A stretch of DNA of 64,000 bases from Metallyticus violacea (lineage: Eukaryota; Arthropoda; Insecta; Mantodea; Metallyticidae): assembly GCA_030762175.1 (NCBI GenBank), contig CM060846.1, positions 306,438,512 to 306,502,511 of the forward strand, given 5' to 3'. A program made the translations under genes and the position numbers. The notes beneath the pieces are model-generated. The model saw nothing but the letters and a program-made list of their open reading frames with translations. It was not told the DNA's origin and did not search any database. Of this stretch, positions 61,356-64,000 are shown piece after piece; the stretch's first letter is position 1; each line of letters begins with the position of its first letter.

Positions 61356-61585
61356 TTTATTTATTTGGTTTATTTATGGACGCTCTAACATTTCAGGTCA
61401 TAAGCGCCCCATTCAATTCAGAGTGTAAAACGATTCATAAATTTTGCTCAGAGGTCTCTGTTTTCAGGCTTGAAGTTCTTTTGTGTGTTAGGCTTTACTT
61501 CCCTTCCGAAAGAAGCCATACTTGGAGTTTTACGCTCTAAAAAGTCCATTAACCCTGGTCGGGATTGAACCCCCGATCATGGGAT
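61356..61585 (-). repeat. tRNA-derived SINE, family B, copy 8
   Basis: Minus-strand copy with tail TTTATTTATTTGGTTTATTT, body CAGAGTGTAAAACGATTC and palindrome CCTTCCGAAAGAAG. The B box complement is seen but the A-box end of the head is missing. It lies about 18 bp from the left end of the Tc1-like element. Confidence 0.5.
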
Positions 61586-61602
61586 TCACTGTGTATACAT
61601 AT

Positions 61603-62842
61603 TACAGTCCTCTGCAAAGTAATGTGAACAAGCAAGTAAATTTAGTTTTATAAAGTTTTTCAGTGCTAGTAACTGATTCCCTCCAATTCTCAATTCTATA
61701 CCGTATTATTGATATCCATTGTTTAGATATTAATTGTAATTATTGTTTTTAATAGTTGTACAAGAGGTTAAGCAATTTGCTTGTGTTTCTAGCTGTTTTA
61801 ACATTTTATTTTTAGCAAGCATGTTTCACTCATAATGGATATCGCACCTGAAGTAAGGTCATAACGCTCCATGAATTTAATAATATAACTCAGAGACAAC
61901 TAGCTGCTGAATGTAATGTAGGTGCTGTTAATATGATTAGAAGGGAAAATGAGATTGAGTCAATTTCACCTCAAAGGAAATGACCGTGTGGCCGAAAATG
62001 AAAACAGTTCAGGAAAGTTGATGACATTCTAATCATAACCAGCAAAATTAATCCTGAAAAGAACAGTTTTGATTTACAAAAATTTTGGAGGGCGCAGGGG
62101 TAAAAATCAATGCCTCAACATTGCATAGGCGGTTTCTAGAAACTAGAAGGATAGCTCTTAGACCGGTCAAAAAACAGATATTGACTTTGTCCTTTGAAGA
62201 AAAAGAGGTAGAAAAAGTCAGAACTGTACACAAGAAGTGTGAAAAAAGGTCCTATTTTCTGATGAAAGACATTATGAAGTGCCGGGATTGAACGTCTCCA
62301 AACAAGGAGAAGCAATGGAGGGGAAATCTCGCCCAAGCACATCAAACAGACTCATCCAAGTTTCCACAAAAGATGTTTTGGGGCTATGCATTCATAGATA
62401 CTGTTTGATTCCTAATGACGGAATGATGAACAGGGACAAATACATGCCAATGTTAGAGAATGGAGCCGCCCCAGCTCTGAAGAGTTTGCCACAGGAACTG
62501 AAACTTGAAAAGGCGATTTTCCAGCAAGACCTTGCCCTATGTCATGCATCGAAATTCACCGGACCTCGCCGCTATGGGGAATCTTTGGGCGATTGTCAAG
62601 AAACGGATGAGGAAAATGGACTGTGCCACCAAAGAAAAGAGTATTTGTGCTGTGATAAAGTGTGATTTCATGACCCAGAAATAAGTGAAATATGTAAGAA
62701 ACTCATTGACTCTATTCCCTAATGAGTGAAGGGCACATTAAATATTAAAACACTGTTTAGTAAAAAGTAATGTTGAAATTTTGTGAAATAATAAAAAAAA
62801 CTAAATAATATCTTTGTTCATATTAATTTGCACAATGGTGTA
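61603..62842 (+). mobile_element. Tc1-like DNA transposon with both terminal inverted repeats, decayed
   Basis: The left end TACAGTCCTCTGCAAAGTAA continues TGTGAACAAG. The right end, reverse-complemented, reads TACACCATTGTGCAAATTAA then TATGAACAAA. The two agree over most of about 30 bp and each begins at TA, the target dinucleotide. Length is about 1.24 kb, typical of Tc1-like elements. A transposase relic fills the inside. Confidence 0.5.
61820..62725 (+). pseudogene. Tc1-like transposase pseudogene
   Basis: Fragments in three frames: TQRQLAAECNVGAVNMIRRE (helix-turn-helix region), KINASTLHRRFLE, YFLMKDI (around the first catalytic Asp), QKMFWGYAFI, NRDKYMPMLEN and KAIFQQDLALCHASK, the 'FQQDNAPCHTSK' second-Asp motif with Asp kept. 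The C-terminal PDLAAMGNLWAIVKKRM corresponds to 'PDLNPIENLWAIIKRRV'. Many stops and frameshifts; two open pieces remain (62085-62291 and 62279-62665). Confidence 0.5.
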
Positions 62843-62849
62843 TATAAAG

Positions 62850-63340
62850 TACAGAAATACGTCTACTGCCTTGTAGCAGGAGATGCAGATTGAACTCCTG
62901 TAGAAATAGCACACCACAATTATAAGATATTGCGATGTGATCGCTAATTAACAGGTGTCTTGAAATGCTATATGTATACCTAGCACAAAAGATTTATCTT
63001 CGTTCGCGACTTTTTGGAGCCATCCGTAAGGACGTCTTTTGTATTCGCGCGAGACCCTTCTATTATGGCCACTGTTAAAAAAATATCCTTACGGAAACAA
63101 AGTATGATAGAAAGCAGGAGCGTTTCCCTTTGTGCTGTGACCTTCAAAAAAAGGAAAGACATCACTTTGAAATAACTGCCAACGAACGAAAGCCAGGGGC
63201 AACGAAATGTGATAGCCACTCAGAGAACAGGTATTTAAGTTTCTAGAATATTCCGTAGCCGAATTTATGCAACCAATAAGGAAACAAAGTTTAGGACGCT
63301 TCTGGAAAGTTCCCAAATTTTAATCCATGTAGCGTGATGC
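62850..63340. other. No gene recognised
   Basis: Two overlapping minus frames (62980-63219 and 63089-63316) have no family signature. Confidence 0.5.
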
Positions 63341-63350
63341 TAAGTGAACG

Positions 63351-63358
63351 TATAAATA
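63351..63358 (+). promoter_or_regulatory. Possible TATA box
   Basis: TATAAATA preceded by GTGAAC, with no recognised element around it. AATAAA follows about 120 bp later (near 63471). This could be a host promoter or the U3-R part of a solo LTR. Weak evidence. Confidence 0.5.
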
Positions 63359-63810
63359 GACAAATTTCCTGAGGCATTCGGGACAGTGGACAGTTTTACA
63401 CTTTTTCAGTTTATCTAAGAGCAAAACACACGCTCGGGTAGAAATTAGTGCACTGGATTTAAGCTCCATAAATAAAGTATACTACTTTTTGCGCGTCGAA
63501 GACACAAAAGAATTATCTATTGTAGTGAAGTGAGGGCAGAGAATGTTCTGTGTAATCAGGCGCAACTATAATCGAGATATCTCTAGCTCAAATCATAGAA
63601 ACATAGTTCAATTTGGGCCTGACAGTGAAAATGTTATTCTATTTATTCCAAGGAAACAAATGGTCGTTGAATTAGATCACAAGTTTGAGGCGCGAGTGAA
63701 GTAGGGAGCTGTTCGACGAATAATAGCGTGAAAAAGTCTCATCTCATTCCTTGCCGGTGGCTCAGTCAGTCAGGAACCACGATCAAAGTGCTGAATAAAT
63801 AGCAAGTGAA

Positions 63811-63993
63811 GTGTATTCCAGTATTTCATTCAACAGCTCCCAACCAAATTCCTTTTCTCCCTTGGTTCAATCCAAAAACAGCTCCGAAGAAAGTCTGAGA
63901 CAATCACCACATCTGCAAGCGGCCAGATATGAGTACGACTTCGAGCTAGCTATGGCATCTTGGAGGAATCAAGATTCAGTCAGCATGAAATAA
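63811..63993 (+). CDS. Hypothetical 60-codon Ser-rich frame near the window edge
   Basis: The open frame begins at a GTG. A possible acceptor (TTTCATTCAACAG, ending at about 63834) precedes NSFSPLVQSKNSSEES and ARYEYDFELAMASW. The residue composition is gene-like (Ser/Gln-rich then acidic) but no family is recognised. It might be a last exon downstream of the TATA-like site at 63351; unproven. Confidence 0.5.
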   Translation: MYSSISFNSSQPNSFSPLVQSKNSSEESLRQSPHLQAARYEYDFELAMASWRNQDSVSMK

Positions 63994-64000
63994 ATGAAAC

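Noticed and set aside
1..64000. CRISPR arrays, bacterial operons, riboswitches, phage or plasmid functions
   Set aside because: Nothing of the kind is present; the window has splice signals, SINEs and retroelements typical of an animal nuclear genome.

Overview
The window looks like a stretch of a large, AT-rich animal genome, most probably an arthropod. It has one well-supported protein-coding exon with a consensus splice donor, several families of tRNA-derived SINEs, Penelope-like, LINE, Tc1/mariner, piggyBac and hAT relics, and long microsatellites. There are no bacterial-type operons. The SINE families feel chelicerate or horseshoe-crab-like, but that impression cannot be verified from the sequence alone.

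The one clear host gene feature is at 3350-3758 (+). It is a 136-codon first coding exon with a signal peptide, a CxxC pair and the start of a TGF-beta propeptide of the GDF8/GDF11 (myostatin, or myoglianin in arthropods) subfamily. It ends at a G|GTAAGT donor in phase 1, at the same place in the propeptide as the end of exon 1 of vertebrate myostatin. No second or third exon of this gene could be recognised in the following 60 kb. Much of the window may therefore be intron 1, although other arrangements are possible.

The rest is mobile-element sediment. Two abundant tRNA-derived SINE families are present: four copies of 'A', with an ATTC-type tail, and eight copies of 'B', with a TAAA-type tail. 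One B copy lies inside an A copy. Left to right, the larger elements are: a 120-bp in-frame tandem duplication (9.75-9.99 kb); a gutted piggyBac (14-15.5 kb) abutted by a minus-strand LINE (15.5-18.1 kb); a minus-strand Penelope-like element with RT, GIY-YIG and terminal repeat (20.2-22.0 kb); a Tc1/mariner-superfamily transposase relic (23.3-24.1 kb); an imperfect 116-bp repeat ending in a long hairpin (27.9-28.2 kb); a second LINE RT relic (41.2-41.7 kb); a mariner relic (45.2-45.7 kb); a hAT C-terminal relic (47.0-47.2 kb); another DDE transposase tail (48.7-49.0 kb); inverted Penelope terminal repeats around an AAT microsatellite (54.5-55.2 kb); a nearly complete mariner transposase with a D-to-N change at the second catalytic aspartate (55.5-56.5 kb); a second Penelope copy (60.0-61.0 kb); and a whole but decayed Tc1-like element with both terminal repeats (61.6-62.8 kb).

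I found no undescribed multi-gene system. The most useful points are the isolated myostatin/myoglianin exon, the nested SINE chronology, the Penelope copies that have lost the RT catalytic YxDD, and the 28-kb hairpin. [Form note: the original gave no confidence values; every confidence of 0.5 is a placeholder required by the schema, not an assessment.]
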